From positions 1-61,015 of IMG/VR virus record IMGVR_UViG_3300017971_000307: 61,015 nt of DNA; one strand, 5' to 3'. The notes beneath the pieces are model-generated. The model saw only the letters and a program-made list of their open reading frames with translations, did not search any database and was not told the origin of the DNA. The stretch comes from a virus. Positions within the stretch are counted from its first letter, which is position 1; each line of letters opens with the position of its first letter. The position numbers were made by a program, and so were the translations under genes. Below, piece after piece: positions 22,629 through 31,872 of the stretch.

Positions 22629-25109
22629 ATGACAGTTTATATTAGACCTGATGTCTATACCGAGATCAAGAAACAATTAAATCCTCCTATACAACCCGTT
22701 GCATTGGGTTTTGGTGCCTTGATTGGTATAACTGAAAAAGGACCTTTACGGGTTGTAATAAGGACACGAACTTTCGAGGAATGGACTAGAATTTATGGTC
22801 GAAGAGAAACTCGATCCGATATGGCTTATGAAGCTGAAGCATTTTTCAAAGAAGGTGGTGTTGAGCTTCTTACTTCTCGTGTTGGAAATTATTCTGACAT
22901 TGATGACAACACAACTTATACCGGGGTTGCTGCATCAAGAACAATTACTACGCAGGGTGTAGCAGCTACTTCAGCAGAAAAAACTGGCCTTGTAGGACCA
23001 TATGTTTTAAATGCAGGAGATAGTTTTACTGTTGATGTTGATAACGCTGGTGCGACACCAGTAACATTTGATGCTGCTCGAGCAACCAAAGCTGGATCTG
23101 GTCTTTCTATCACTGATATTAATGGCGAAACTTTAGTTCTTTCATTCGATTCTGGAGCACCTTTAGGAAATCAAACCGTTACTTTTACAGCTACTCACGC
23201 CGGTGATCCTGATGGTGCAGCTGCTGAAATTAATTCGCAAATCGTTGGTGGTTTTGCTGTTGTTAATGCAGGTGAAATCGATATTAGTTCTGACACTCAG
23301 GGGACTAATTCGCTTGTTACGATTGTCAGCGGAACGGCATTAACAGAACTTGGTCATACAGCTGGTGCATCTTCGCCAGGAACAGGTGATGTTGCAAATA
23401 TTAAAAACGTCACAACTGCAGAAGTTAAAACAGTTGTTGAAGCTGATGCTTCACCTGCGACTGTAACTGAAAATGCAAATGGAAGTTTCAAAATTTCATC
23501 ACCAACAACAGGTGTAACTTCTGAACTCGATTTCACAGTTGGTCTTGCTGCATTAGGAATCATTGTTGAAACAATTGTTGGAACTGCTGCTGGTGGAACA
23601 CAAAATACATTAAAACTTGAAGCTGGTTACAAAAGTTATATCAGTCCTGGTGAAAGAGGTAATGATTTAGAAACATTAATTACCCAAAATCCAAGACATC
23701 CTAGTGCTGGTGCTGGGAATGATCTTGCTGCTAATATCACAGCATTAGATACATCTTTACAAGTTACAAGTCTTTCTGGTATCCAAGAAAGATCAGTTAT
23801 TCGTGTTTGGGATGGAACAAATGAAGAATTCCATCAAGTTCTTGATGTTCGCAACGTTGTAACAGCTGGTGTTGTTGCATTTTATGTTGACATTGTTGGC
23901 AGTTTTACAAATGCATTTACTACCGCAACAACTCAAATTGAAACGCGTGAATTTGACCTTCAAATTTTTGAAGATAATGTCGAAGTTGAAGCCGGTAGAT
24001 GGACGCAAATGTCTATGCTTGATGTAGCTGACAATTATGTTGAAACATTGATGAATGATGATGCTACTGGATCAGAATATCTCTTTGCAACAGACCTTGA
24101 TGCTGCAATTGGAATTGGTGCTGATTTACCTGCAACAGATTCAGCTCGAGTAGCTTTAACTGGTGGTACTGATGAAACTACTGGCATAACGAATGTTGAT
24201 TGGATTGGAACCGAACTAGGTAAAACTGGTATATATGCACTTAATTCAGATATCGAATTTATGCCAGTTGCATATGTTGGGAATAACGATTCTGCTGTTG
24301 TAAATCAAGCACTTCAATATTGTGAATCAAAATTATTCCTCGAATACATTGGTCATGTGACTTTGGGATCAAGTGCATCAATTGCGATTGGTTATAGACA
24401 ATCTACTCTTGGTGCTAATTCATATTATGGTTGTATTTATGCTGGCGGAATAAAGGTTTATGATCCAGAAGGAAGTGGATCAAATCCAAAGCGTTCTATC
24501 GCAGGTGTGGGTGCTTTCGCTGGAAAGAGAGCTAAAGTTGACAATATTCCATCACCAAACGGTGGACCTTGGCAAGCACCAGCAGGAGAAGGTGATTATG
24601 GTGAATTAATTTCCGCTCTAGATGTTGTTGATATTTATGATGATACTGATCATGGTAATATGAATGATGCTCATATTAATGTTTTGAGAAAAAAAGGCAA
24701 GACTGCACCAGTTACAATCAGTGGTTCGCGTACTCTTGATGATAGTGTTTCTCAAGAATGGAGATATATTAATACAATCCGTTCACTTCAATTTATGCAA
24801 AAATCAGTTGCTGATGGAACAAGTTGGGCTGTTCAAAGAAATAATGAAGAGAGAACTTGGGAGACATTAAAAGATAGAGTTGATACTTTCTTATCTAATT
24901 TAATTCCTCAACGTGCATTCCCAACAAACAGAAAAGAATTAGCATTTTTTGTAAAAATGGGAATCAATGATGGAACAATGACGCAAGACGATATTGACAT
25001 CAGAGGTCAAATGATCGGGGAAGTCGGTGTTGCTTTGCAAAAACCTGGTGAATTCGTAGTTTGGAGATTCGCACAATTCCAAGGCGGAACTGACATCACC
25101 AATGTATAG
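22629..25109 (+). CDS. contractile tail sheath protein
   Basis: The product is 826 aa, longer than typical sheaths (about 400-660). The N-terminus (TVYIRPDVYTEI, FGALIGITEKGP) and the C-terminal half (YLFATDLDAAIGIGADL; SQEWRYINTIRSLQFMQKSV; DIRGQMIGEVGVALQKPGEFVVWRFAQF) match contractile sheath proteins. Between about residues 95 and 330 lies an inserted Ala/Thr/Gly-rich beta region that looks like two related repeats, probably a surface protrusion. It makes this an elaborated sheath, and with the tube gene next door proves myovirus morphology. Ribosome-binding site TGGAGGGAAA. Confidence 0.92.
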   Translation: MTVYIRPDVYTEIKKQLNPPIQPVALGFGALIGITEKGPLRVVIRTRTFEEWTRIYGRRETRSDMAYEAEAFFKEGGVELLTSRVGNYSDIDDNTTYTGVAASRTITTQGVAATSAEKTGLVGPYVLNAGDSFTVDVDNAGATPVTFDAARATKAGSGLSITDINGETLVLSFDSGAPLGNQTVTFTATHAGDPDGAAAEINSQIVGGFAVVNAGEIDISSDTQGTNSLVTIVSGTALTELGHTAGASSPGTGDVANIKNVTTAEVKTVVEADASPATVTENANGSFKISSPTTGVTSELDFTVGLAALGIIVETIVGTAAGGTQNTLKLEAGYKSYISPGERGNDLETLITQNPRHPSAGAGNDLAANITALDTSLQVTSLSGIQERSVIRVWDGTNEEFHQVLDVRNVVTAGVVAFYVDIVGSFTNAFTTATTQIETREFDLQIFEDNVEVEAGRWTQMSMLDVADNYVETLMNDDATGSEYLFATDLDAAIGIGADLPATDSARVALTGGTDETTGITNVDWIGTELGKTGIYALNSDIEFMPVAYVGNNDSAVVNQALQYCESKLFLEYIGHVTLGSSASIAIGYRQSTLGANSYYGCIYAGGIKVYDPEGSGSNPKRSIAGVGAFAGKRAKVDNIPSPNGGPWQAPAGEGDYGELISALDVVDIYDDTDHGNMNDAHINVLRKKGKTAPVTISGSRTLDDSVSQEWRYINTIRSLQFMQKSVADGTSWAVQRNNEERTWETLKDRVDTFLSNLIPQRAFPTNRKELAFFVKMGINDGTMTQDDIDIRGQMIGEVGVALQKPGEFVVWRFAQFQGGTDITNV

Positions 25110-25119
25110 GAGGTAAAAA

Positions 25120-25587
25120 ATGGATGATCCTTATAGGGATTTTAAATTTGAGGTAGAAATCGCAGGATTTCTTCGCGCCGGTTTTTCCAAAGTTTCTGGA
25201 CTGAAACAGACAACTGAAGTGGTTGAATACAGAGAAGGCGCCGATAACGAAACACCGAGGAAATTGCCAGGTCAAACATCGTTTGAGAACGTTACTCTAG
25301 AAAGGGGTCATTCAAACGATGAAGACTTTATCAATTGGTCACAAACTATATTCAATCTTGATAGAGATAATGGTGAACAAGGAATTGGAATAGGTGATGA
25401 TGATAACTTTAGAAAGGATGTTGTCGTTTACCTCAAAAATAAATCAGGTCAAAGGAAAGTAAAGTGGAAGGTCAAAAAGGCTTGGCCTATGGATCATTCT
25501 ACTACTGATTTGGATGCAACAGCAAACAATGTTTCGATAGAATCCCTCATTTTGGCCAATGAGGGAATTAAGATGACCAAACTTTAA
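25120..25587 (+). CDS. tail tube protein
   Basis: The product is 155 aa, of the T4 gp19-like/Hcp-like tube family: DPYRDFKFEVEIAGFLRAGFSKVSGL, TTEVVEYREGAD, and the late KKAWPMDHSTTDLDAT...IESLILANEGI are the recognisable landmarks. It forms the inner tube inside the sheath and follows the sheath by 10 bp with AGGAGGTAAAAA. Confidence 0.94.
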   Translation: MDDPYRDFKFEVEIAGFLRAGFSKVSGLKQTTEVVEYREGADNETPRKLPGQTSFENVTLERGHSNDEDFINWSQTIFNLDRDNGEQGIGIGDDDNFRKDVVVYLKNKSGQRKVKWKVKKAWPMDHSTTDLDATANNVSIESLILANEGIKMTKL

Positions 25588-25647
25588 TCAATTAAAATTG
25601 ACAAATCTAAAAAGTTGATAAAATAGAAAAAATAAAAGGAGACATTT

Positions 25648-26472
25648 ATGTCTGAAGTTAGTCTTGATCCTAGTGAAATTAAACTTGATGATGAAAACAA
25701 ATATACTGTATTGGAAGATATTTCTGATAATATAGTTCTTCCAATCGGCATAGAAAAAAATGGTGTTCGTTATCGCAATATTGTTATTGATGAATTATCA
25801 GGTATTGATGAATCACTTGCCGCAAATAAAAAGAAAACTGGCGGCAATCCTGCAAAAGCACTTACCAAAGTACTAGCTAGATGCATTCAAGAAATTGAAG
25901 ATCTTGTTCCTAGAAAGAAAAATCCAGATAAGTTAATTGACGAATCGATAACCAGAAACATGTATCAATGTGATCGTGATTTTGTTCTTTCTAGAATACA
26001 AATTTTGTCTGAGCAAGATGATGCTGTTCTTCGTGGTAAATGTCCGAAGTGTCAGACTGTTGTTGAACAAGATGTGAAAATATCGAATAGAAAAATAATT
26101 TCTTGGCCAAAAGATAAACCTGCACAAATAGATTTTGAATTGAAAAGAGGATATTTTAAAGATGGTGTTCATCATAGAAAAGGAACTATGCGTTTTACAA
26201 AAGGTGCAGATCAAGAACATGTAGCAATGCTTGCAATGGATGATTACGCAAAAGCTTTAACTGCTATGTTTGCTGCAACTATAATAAAACTAGGTGATAT
26301 GGATGGCATCGATCAAGACATAGCATCTAAATTAAAATCAAGAGATAGACGATTGTTATTCAATCTTGTTCGCGAACAAACTCCTGGAATTTTAATGTGG
26401 GAGTTTTTACAATGCTATAATTGTTATTATGATGAGGTGGAAGCTGTTCTTAGTATGTCTTCTTTTTTCTAA
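25648..26472 (+). CDS. tail assembly chaperone, short form
   Basis: The product is 274 aa. It lies between the tube and tape measure genes and ends at a slippery site followed at once by TAATAA, so it is the unshifted (gpG-like) form. It contains a possible metal site CPKCQ (residues about 132-135). The rest is helical with two folded regions. It is expected to bind the tape measure protein and recruit tube subunits. Ribosome-binding site AAAAGGAGACATTT. Confidence 0.85.
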   Translation: MSEVSLDPSEIKLDDENKYTVLEDISDNIVLPIGIEKNGVRYRNIVIDELSGIDESLAANKKKTGGNPAKALTKVLARCIQEIEDLVPRKKNPDKLIDESITRNMYQCDRDFVLSRIQILSEQDDAVLRGKCPKCQTVVEQDVKISNRKIISWPKDKPAQIDFELKRGYFKDGVHHRKGTMRFTKGADQEHVAMLAMDDYAKALTAMFAATIIKLGDMDGIDQDIASKLKSRDRRLLFNLVREQTPGILMWEFLQCYNCYYDEVEAVLSMSSFF

Positions 26473-26666
26473 TAAGCGACGGGGATGCAGAGCGTCTTCG
26501 TCAAAGTTTATTAGATCAGGTACATCATATTGCACATCGTTATGGATGGACAGAATCAGAAATATTATCCCTTCCAAGTTGGAAACGCAAAGAATATTGC
26601 GATCGAATTTCAGAATTAATCAAACAAGAAGACAAAAGATTGAAAGCAATGATGGGAGCTAGATAA
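25648..26666 (+). CDS. tail assembly chaperone, frameshifted long form (GT-like)
   Basis: A -1 shift at 26463-26469 joins the 274-aa short form to a 65-aa extension that starts LISDGDAERLRQ and contains HRYGWTESEILSLPSWKRKE, ending LKAMMGAR at the TAA 26664-26666. The RYGWTxxEILxLP..... pattern is typical of GT-type extensions. The result is a 339-aa minor product. The TAA overlaps the ATG of the tape measure gene by one base. The extension has no start codon of its own and is invisible without the shift. Confidence 0.87.
26463..26469 (+). promoter_or_regulatory. -1 ribosomal frameshift site T_TTT_TTC
   Basis: The zero frame reads TCT TTT TTC TAA TAA. The heptamer T_TTT_TTC has the exact X_XXY_YYZ form. 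Slipping back by one base opens a frame that codes for a well-formed 65-residue extension to 26666. The site and the gene order match the programmed G/GT frameshift of phage tail chaperones. Confidence 0.9.
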
Positions 26667-29545
26667 TGGCTGGTGCTGGTGAAACACTTATGCTTGGAAT
26701 AGCCGTTGAATTAGACGCTTCAGGTGTTGTTCGCGGTGTATCTTTGGCAGAAGAACAACTAGAAAGATTGGAAAGAAGATCGCGTAACAGTGGAAGAAAT
26801 GCGATGCAAGATCTTCAAAACCAATTAAGTGCTGGATCACAAGCTGCTGGTTCAGCGATGATGGTTGGTTTAGGTGCTGTTGGTGCTGGTGAAGCAATGA
26901 GGCGAATGGTTCTTAATCCCATGCTTCAAAATGCAGAAGAATTTGAAGTTGAATTTTCTAGACTTGGATTTGTTAGTGGCGCTATGGGTGATGAACTTGA
27001 AGCGATGAGAGCACTTGCTTTAAGAACAGGTGTTGAAACTCAGTTTTCTCCAACACAAGCAATGAGTGGTCTAAGAAGATTGAGAGCAGCTGGTTTAGAA
27101 ACTCAAGAATCAATTCATGCTCTTAGATCATCTTTGGATTTAGCAACTGCTTCGGCTGGAATGCTTGGTTTAGATAGGGCAACTTTATCAACAGCCGCTG
27201 CTATAGCACAATTTAGACATCAGTTTGATACAGCAAATGAAAGAATGAATGCTAGTAAAACCATTATGGATAATTGGGCACAAACCACAAGAGAAACTGC
27301 ATTATCAATGGAGGATTTACCTGTAATAATGCGTTCTCTTCGTGGTATGCCTAATGTTTGGGAAGCTAATGCCAATGAAGTTTTTGGTTTGGCTGGTATG
27401 CTTCGTTCTGCTGGTCTATCTGCCGCTGATTCTGCACAAGCTGTTTCTGGATTAGGAAGAAGATTTGCTATTTTATCAAGATCTATGGCGAGATGGCAAC
27501 GTATGCAAGAACGTGGATCCCGTCGAATGATGCCCGAAGCTGTTAGGGCATTTAAACGATTCGGTGTTGAAATTTTCGACTCTGAAGGAAAAATCAGAGG
27601 AATGACTACAGTTGTCGGTGAATTGATTGACGCATATAGACGATTCGGATCAGATGAAGATAGAATTAGAGACCTTAACACACTTTTAGGAATGCAAGCC
27701 GCCCAGGTTGTTTCAGCTGGAGCAAGCTTTAGACGTTTCGGTATGGAAGGTAGTGGAGCTATGGCCGAAATGATTAGGCGTATTGGTGATAGCGAAGGTG
27801 CAATGAGAGCTGGCGCAGCTGCTTTTGAAAATACATTACAAGGAATGAAAATTTTTGTTGTTGGTTCAATGCAGACAATTGCTGTTGTTCTTGGTGAATT
27901 ATTAGCTCCAGTAATTAAAACAGTTGTAACACTTGCTAAAGAAATGGCTAATGGATTTCTTGCTTTTATAAATGCCTATCCTAATGTGGCTCGAGGAATA
28001 GCAATATTTATTCTTGGCTTTACGGTTTTAACGATAGCTGGAGGAACACTTATTGTTGTCGTTAGTGGTTTAGCTATTGGATTATTAACTCTTGTATCTG
28101 CTTTTGCGGCATTATCTGTAGCTGGTGTGACTTTGACTGGCGTTATAGCTGCATTAGAGATGGTAATGTGGCCGTTATTGGTTGTCACTGCTTTGTTAGC
28201 TGCTCAATTCATTGCATTTATTATTGTTATTTCTGCGTTTACTTATGCTTATCAAACTAATTTAGGTGGATTGAAGGACTTTATTGATGATTGGGTTGGC
28301 GATATCAAATTAATTTGGAATTCATTGGTTGATTGGTTTAAAAATGATCAAAATTCAATTTCTGCAACGTTAAAGGAAAAACTTGAAGAACGTGGACTTG
28401 ATCAGACTTTTTTGAGAATAGCCGGTTTTGTTGTGAGATTACAACTTGCATTTAAGAGAGCAAAAGAAATTATCGTTCCTGTTGGTGAAGTAATTTTTTC
28501 TGTATTTGATATGGTTTTGAAAGGAATTATTTGGGTTGTCGATGGAATAGAAGATCTTCTTGCTGGTTTAGGTGTTAAATTTGATGAAAATACTAGTAAA
28601 TGGGAAACAGCAGGACAAATTATAGGAATCGTTTTCGCTGGTCTTCTTGTTGTTGCTTCTATTGCTGTACTTGGATTAACAATTGCTCTTAGTACACTTG
28701 CAGCTGTACTTCTTCTTTTGACGTTACCGTTGATTATTGGGATAGCATTATTGGGATTATTTATTTATGGAATTATTTCTTTTGCCACAGAAGTATCTAA
28801 TAAATTAGCACCGATAAAAACAGCATTTTATGATGTTCAAGTTGCAATATATCAAGCATTTCTTCCATTGATTATATTTTTTGAACGAATACAGCAATAC
28901 ATCTTTTCGTTTCAAGAATATCTTTCTGAATTAGCTGATAATATTATTATGGCAATGTTGCCAGTTATAATCTTTTTTGAAAGAGTAGGAATAACCATTT
29001 ATGAATTTTTCGCAAATCTTATTTCAAGAGTAGGAGAAGCTGGTTCAGCTTTGGTCGAGTCATTTAAAGCAGGTATTGAATCACAATGGAGTAATTTTGT
29101 TGGGTGGTTTTCTAGTAAATTAAGTGCAATAAGTAGCTTTTTACCGCAAAGCGATGCTGAAGCCGGTCCTTTATCTGCATTAACTGATAGTGGTAGATCA
29201 TTGGTCACAACTTTTCAAACTGGTATGGATTCAGCATTCCCTCAGCTTCTTACTGGATTTCAGGAAGGACTTGGTGGGATTGCCTCAATGCTAGGCATAG
29301 GAGAAGAAGGTGAAACCGGCAGAATTGGTGGTATGTCTCCAGCTGGTGTTGTTGAAACAGCTGTTGGTGGAACAACACCAGCAACAGCATCACCTATAGG
29401 TGGAAGGAATATTTCTGTCAGAATTGGTGATATTAATATTTCAGTTCAACAAGCTTCACCAGAGGAGGCAGAAAGACTCGCATCAATGATTATTGATAGG
29501 ATCAACAATGCAGTAAACGAAGAAACTGAGGTAACTTTCTCATGA
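26666..29545 (+). CDS. tape measure protein
   Basis: The product is 959 aa, which should set tail length and travel to the host membrane on ejection. The N-terminal third is the TP901/PhiCD-like tape measure core (PTQAMSGLRRLRAAGLETQESIHALRSSL order). From about 435 to 530 and 650-700 there are long hydrophobic segments (for example GIAIFILGFTVLTIAGGTL), and the end is Ser/Gly-rich with a beta patch (RNISVRIGDINISV). At about 1 residue per 1.5 angstrom it would imply a tail of roughly 140 nm. Confidence 0.92.
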   Translation: MAGAGETLMLGIAVELDASGVVRGVSLAEEQLERLERRSRNSGRNAMQDLQNQLSAGSQAAGSAMMVGLGAVGAGEAMRRMVLNPMLQNAEEFEVEFSRLGFVSGAMGDELEAMRALALRTGVETQFSPTQAMSGLRRLRAAGLETQESIHALRSSLDLATASAGMLGLDRATLSTAAAIAQFRHQFDTANERMNASKTIMDNWAQTTRETALSMEDLPVIMRSLRGMPNVWEANANEVFGLAGMLRSAGLSAADSAQAVSGLGRRFAILSRSMARWQRMQERGSRRMMPEAVRAFKRFGVEIFDSEGKIRGMTTVVGELIDAYRRFGSDEDRIRDLNTLLGMQAAQVVSAGASFRRFGMEGSGAMAEMIRRIGDSEGAMRAGAAAFENTLQGMKIFVVGSMQTIAVVLGELLAPVIKTVVTLAKEMANGFLAFINAYPNVARGIAIFILGFTVLTIAGGTLIVVVSGLAIGLLTLVSAFAALSVAGVTLTGVIAALEMVMWPLLVVTALLAAQFIAFIIVISAFTYAYQTNLGGLKDFIDDWVGDIKLIWNSLVDWFKNDQNSISATLKEKLEERGLDQTFLRIAGFVVRLQLAFKRAKEIIVPVGEVIFSVFDMVLKGIIWVVDGIEDLLAGLGVKFDENTSKWETAGQIIGIVFAGLLVVASIAVLGLTIALSTLAAVLLLLTLPLIIGIALLGLFIYGIISFATEVSNKLAPIKTAFYDVQVAIYQAFLPLIIFFERIQQYIFSFQEYLSELADNIIMAMLPVIIFFERVGITIYEFFANLISRVGEAGSALVESFKAGIESQWSNFVGWFSSKLSAISSFLPQSDAEAGPLSALTDSGRSLVTTFQTGMDSAFPQLLTGFQEGLGGIASMLGIGEEGETGRIGGMSPAGVVETAVGGTTPATASPIGGRNISVRIGDINISVQQASPEEAERLASMIIDRINNAVNEETEVTFS

Positions 29546-30117
29546 GTGTAACTGATCGACCATTAACAAAAGGATATATTGCTAGAATTTATAGAGGTAA
29601 TATTATAGCAATTCACAATTTTCAATACAATCCTACAACTGTCAGTCGTGTAATGAGTGTTCAGTATAACTATGATTCGCCACCTGGATCAGCTTCGCCA
29701 AATGCATTTTTCAAAAGTATTGATGGGAACAAAATAACATTAGAACTTTTATTAGATGCTGTAGAATCTTATTCTACAGACAAAGAAGGTGTTGGAGCTC
29801 AAAAAGCTTTTTTTGAATCATTTATGCAGCCAGATATTGATTCATATTCTGAAGATTTAGGACAATTCATTCCTCCACCACAGGCAAGATATGGTTCTGG
29901 AAACGAAAGTTTTGATGTTACTGTTGATAATGTTAGATTCAATGATGTTCGTTGGAATAGGCAACATATTTGTACACGATCAAGGGTTCAATTACAAATG
30001 ACGACTTACTGGACGGATCGTTATAAGCTATTAGCTTGGTTACATCATTTAGAAACTCTTCGTTCATTAGTTTCTGTTTATCCTGGTGAACGAGAAAGAA
30101 CGCTGGACGGTATATAA
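29542..30117 (+). CDS. CIS-tube-like / tail hub adaptor protein
   Basis: The product is 191 aa. The features IAIHNFQYNPTTVSRVMSVQYNYDSPPGS and an end that repeats a tube-like beta pattern (VDNVRFNDVRWN...RVQLQMTTYWTDRYKL) resemble the contractile-injection-system tube-initiator family (PF19266-like). It would connect the tube to the hub. It overlaps the tape measure end by 4 bp and the LysM gene by one base. Confidence 0.75.
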   Translation: MSVTDRPLTKGYIARIYRGNIIAIHNFQYNPTTVSRVMSVQYNYDSPPGSASPNAFFKSIDGNKITLELLLDAVESYSTDKEGVGAQKAFFESFMQPDIDSYSEDLGQFIPPPQARYGSGNESFDVTVDNVRFNDVRWNRQHICTRSRVQLQMTTYWTDRYKLLAWLHHLETLRSLVSVYPGERERTLDGI

Positions 30118-30416
30118 TGACTATTTTTAATGGTTCAAGATATAGGCTTTCTGATGTTATTCAGTCTGAAGATGCAGATAATATCATTGAGTCAACGTAT
30201 ATTATTCGCGATACAACTATCTTACCTCCTGAAGGATCAACACCCTATCTAACAAAACCAGGAGATACATTTGAAAAAATTGCTAAAAATAAATATGGTG
30301 ATGGGAATAAATGGTATGTATTGGCTGATATTAATTCACATATATTTTTCCCATTGGATTTAGAAGTTAATACTTTGATCTATCTTCCACCAGAAACATT
30401 TGTGGTTTCGTCATGA
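30117..30416 (+). CDS. LysM-domain baseplate protein (gp53/X-like)
   Basis: The product is 99 aa. Residues 45-92 are a LysM fold: YLTKPGDTFEKIAKNKYGDGNKWYVLADIN...NTLIYLP. LysM proteins next to the hub act as small baseplate parts linking hub and wedge (T4 gp53, P2 gpX). The start is embedded in the previous stop, and its own stop overlaps the next start. Confidence 0.88.
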   Translation: MTIFNGSRYRLSDVIQSEDADNIIESTYIIRDTTILPPEGSTPYLTKPGDTFEKIAKNKYGDGNKWYVLADINSHIFFPLDLEVNTLIYLPPETFVVSS

Positions 30417-31870
30417 CAGTTAGAGCACCAATAGCAGTTATAAGGATAAATGATCAAGAATTCTCATCTGATCAAATAAGAAAATTAAAAAAAGTAACCT
30501 ATACTCAAAGAGATAGAAAAGCTGACACCGGTGAACTTACATTTGAAGATAATGATAACTTTTTCATTGATTCGAGGATTCTAAAAAAAAATAAAGAATT
30601 CACATTGCTCCTCGGTTGGGTTAATGAGATGGAACCACGTGGTCCATTTATTGTTAAATCCTACAAAAAAACATATCCTGAAAATGGTAACTCTGAATTC
30701 AATGTTACTTTTCAAGACAGATCACAAAGATTGAATAGACAACAGAGACGATCTAGACGTGTTAATGTTTATCCACATCAGATAGTTCAAGAGATAGCTG
30801 AAACATATGGTCTTTCTGCTGAAATAGAATCGATTGATGATGTAAGATTTACGGAAGAAAATCCACATATTCAATCAAATCAAACCGATGGTAGAATGCT
30901 TCAACAATTAGCAGAAAGATATGGATATATTTGGGGAATAGAAGGGAACACTTTATACTTTAGAAGACCGGTTGATAGAGAACAAATTGGAGAACAAGTT
31001 GAAGTACCGGTTCTTTCTTATAAATGTAATGATTATTCCATTAAATCGTTTACACCTGATATTAAATCATCAAGTGGAAGAAGACGACGTGCATCACGTC
31101 AAACTGGATCAAATATTGATTTATTGAATGGTAATAATGATAATTTAGGAATTTTTAATTTCAATCAAGCGAGGGAAACTGTTGCTGGTTCTTTACCTAG
31201 ATTGGGTGAAGCAATCGGAATATCTCGGGGTGAACAGTCAGATGATACTGAACCACCAGCTAATGAGCAAAGAGTAACCGATACTCAATCTAATACACAA
31301 AATCAAAGACAAGAAAGATCTGGAAGATTTTCGGTTGATAACATAACACAAGCATTTGGTCGATTGACCTCTGAAATTGAGAATGATGAAAATAACAGAA
31401 ACGAAGAGTCTGAGCCTGGAAATGAAAGTGCAACCGCAACACCAGATAATGAAAACGAAGCAAATAGACAAGCCGCAGGTAGAGTGGTTCGTGCATCAGA
31501 AATAGTTGAAGGAACAGTCAGACTTTCAGTTGCATCAATGAGATGGAGACCATCCATGTCTGTTATTTTGGCTGGTTTGGGAACAGAACTTTCAGGACGG
31601 TATATTGTAAAAGAAGTTAATCAAACTGTTTCCGTTTCAGATACTTTCAAGACAGAATTGAAAGTTAGAAGACAAACATTCAGAGCATCAAGTCAAGCCA
31701 CACAACAAATTGCTGATGCTACTGATACATCATCAAGCTCGAATAGTGGAAGTAATAATTCTTCTGAAGGTCAACCGCAAAGAACAACCCAACAAGAAGC
31801 AAGAGTACAGGTTGATGCTATAAGGCAAAGATTTTCTCGAACTATTCGGGTTAATGGACAGGAACAATAA
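30413..31870 (+). CDS. baseplate hub protein (gpD/gp27-like)
   Basis: The product is 485 aa. The N-terminal 230 residues carry the late-control-D/gp27 pattern (GELTFEDNDNFF, FIVKSYKKTYPENG, QRSRRVNVYPHQIVQEIAETYG, LQQLAERYGYIWGIEGNTLYFRRP). Residues 230-370 are a long Asn/Gln/Ser/Arg-rich, low-complexity insert. A second folded part follows, and the C-terminus is again Ser/Gln-rich. It should form the trimeric hub on which the spike sits. Confidence 0.87.
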   Translation: MTVRAPIAVIRINDQEFSSDQIRKLKKVTYTQRDRKADTGELTFEDNDNFFIDSRILKKNKEFTLLLGWVNEMEPRGPFIVKSYKKTYPENGNSEFNVTFQDRSQRLNRQQRRSRRVNVYPHQIVQEIAETYGLSAEIESIDDVRFTEENPHIQSNQTDGRMLQQLAERYGYIWGIEGNTLYFRRPVDREQIGEQVEVPVLSYKCNDYSIKSFTPDIKSSSGRRRRASRQTGSNIDLLNGNNDNLGIFNFNQARETVAGSLPRLGEAIGISRGEQSDDTEPPANEQRVTDTQSNTQNQRQERSGRFSVDNITQAFGRLTSEIENDENNRNEESEPGNESATATPDNENEANRQAAGRVVRASEIVEGTVRLSVASMRWRPSMSVILAGLGTELSGRYIVKEVNQTVSVSDTFKTELKVRRQTFRASSQATQQIADATDTSSSSNSGSNNSSEGQPQRTTQQEARVQVDAIRQRFSRTIRVNGQEQ

Positions 31871-31872
31871 TA

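Noticed and set aside
26429-26662. 77-aa frame overlapping the chaperone end
   Set aside because: It is in the +1 frame and has no phage-protein character; the -1 frame from the slippery site codes for the real extension.
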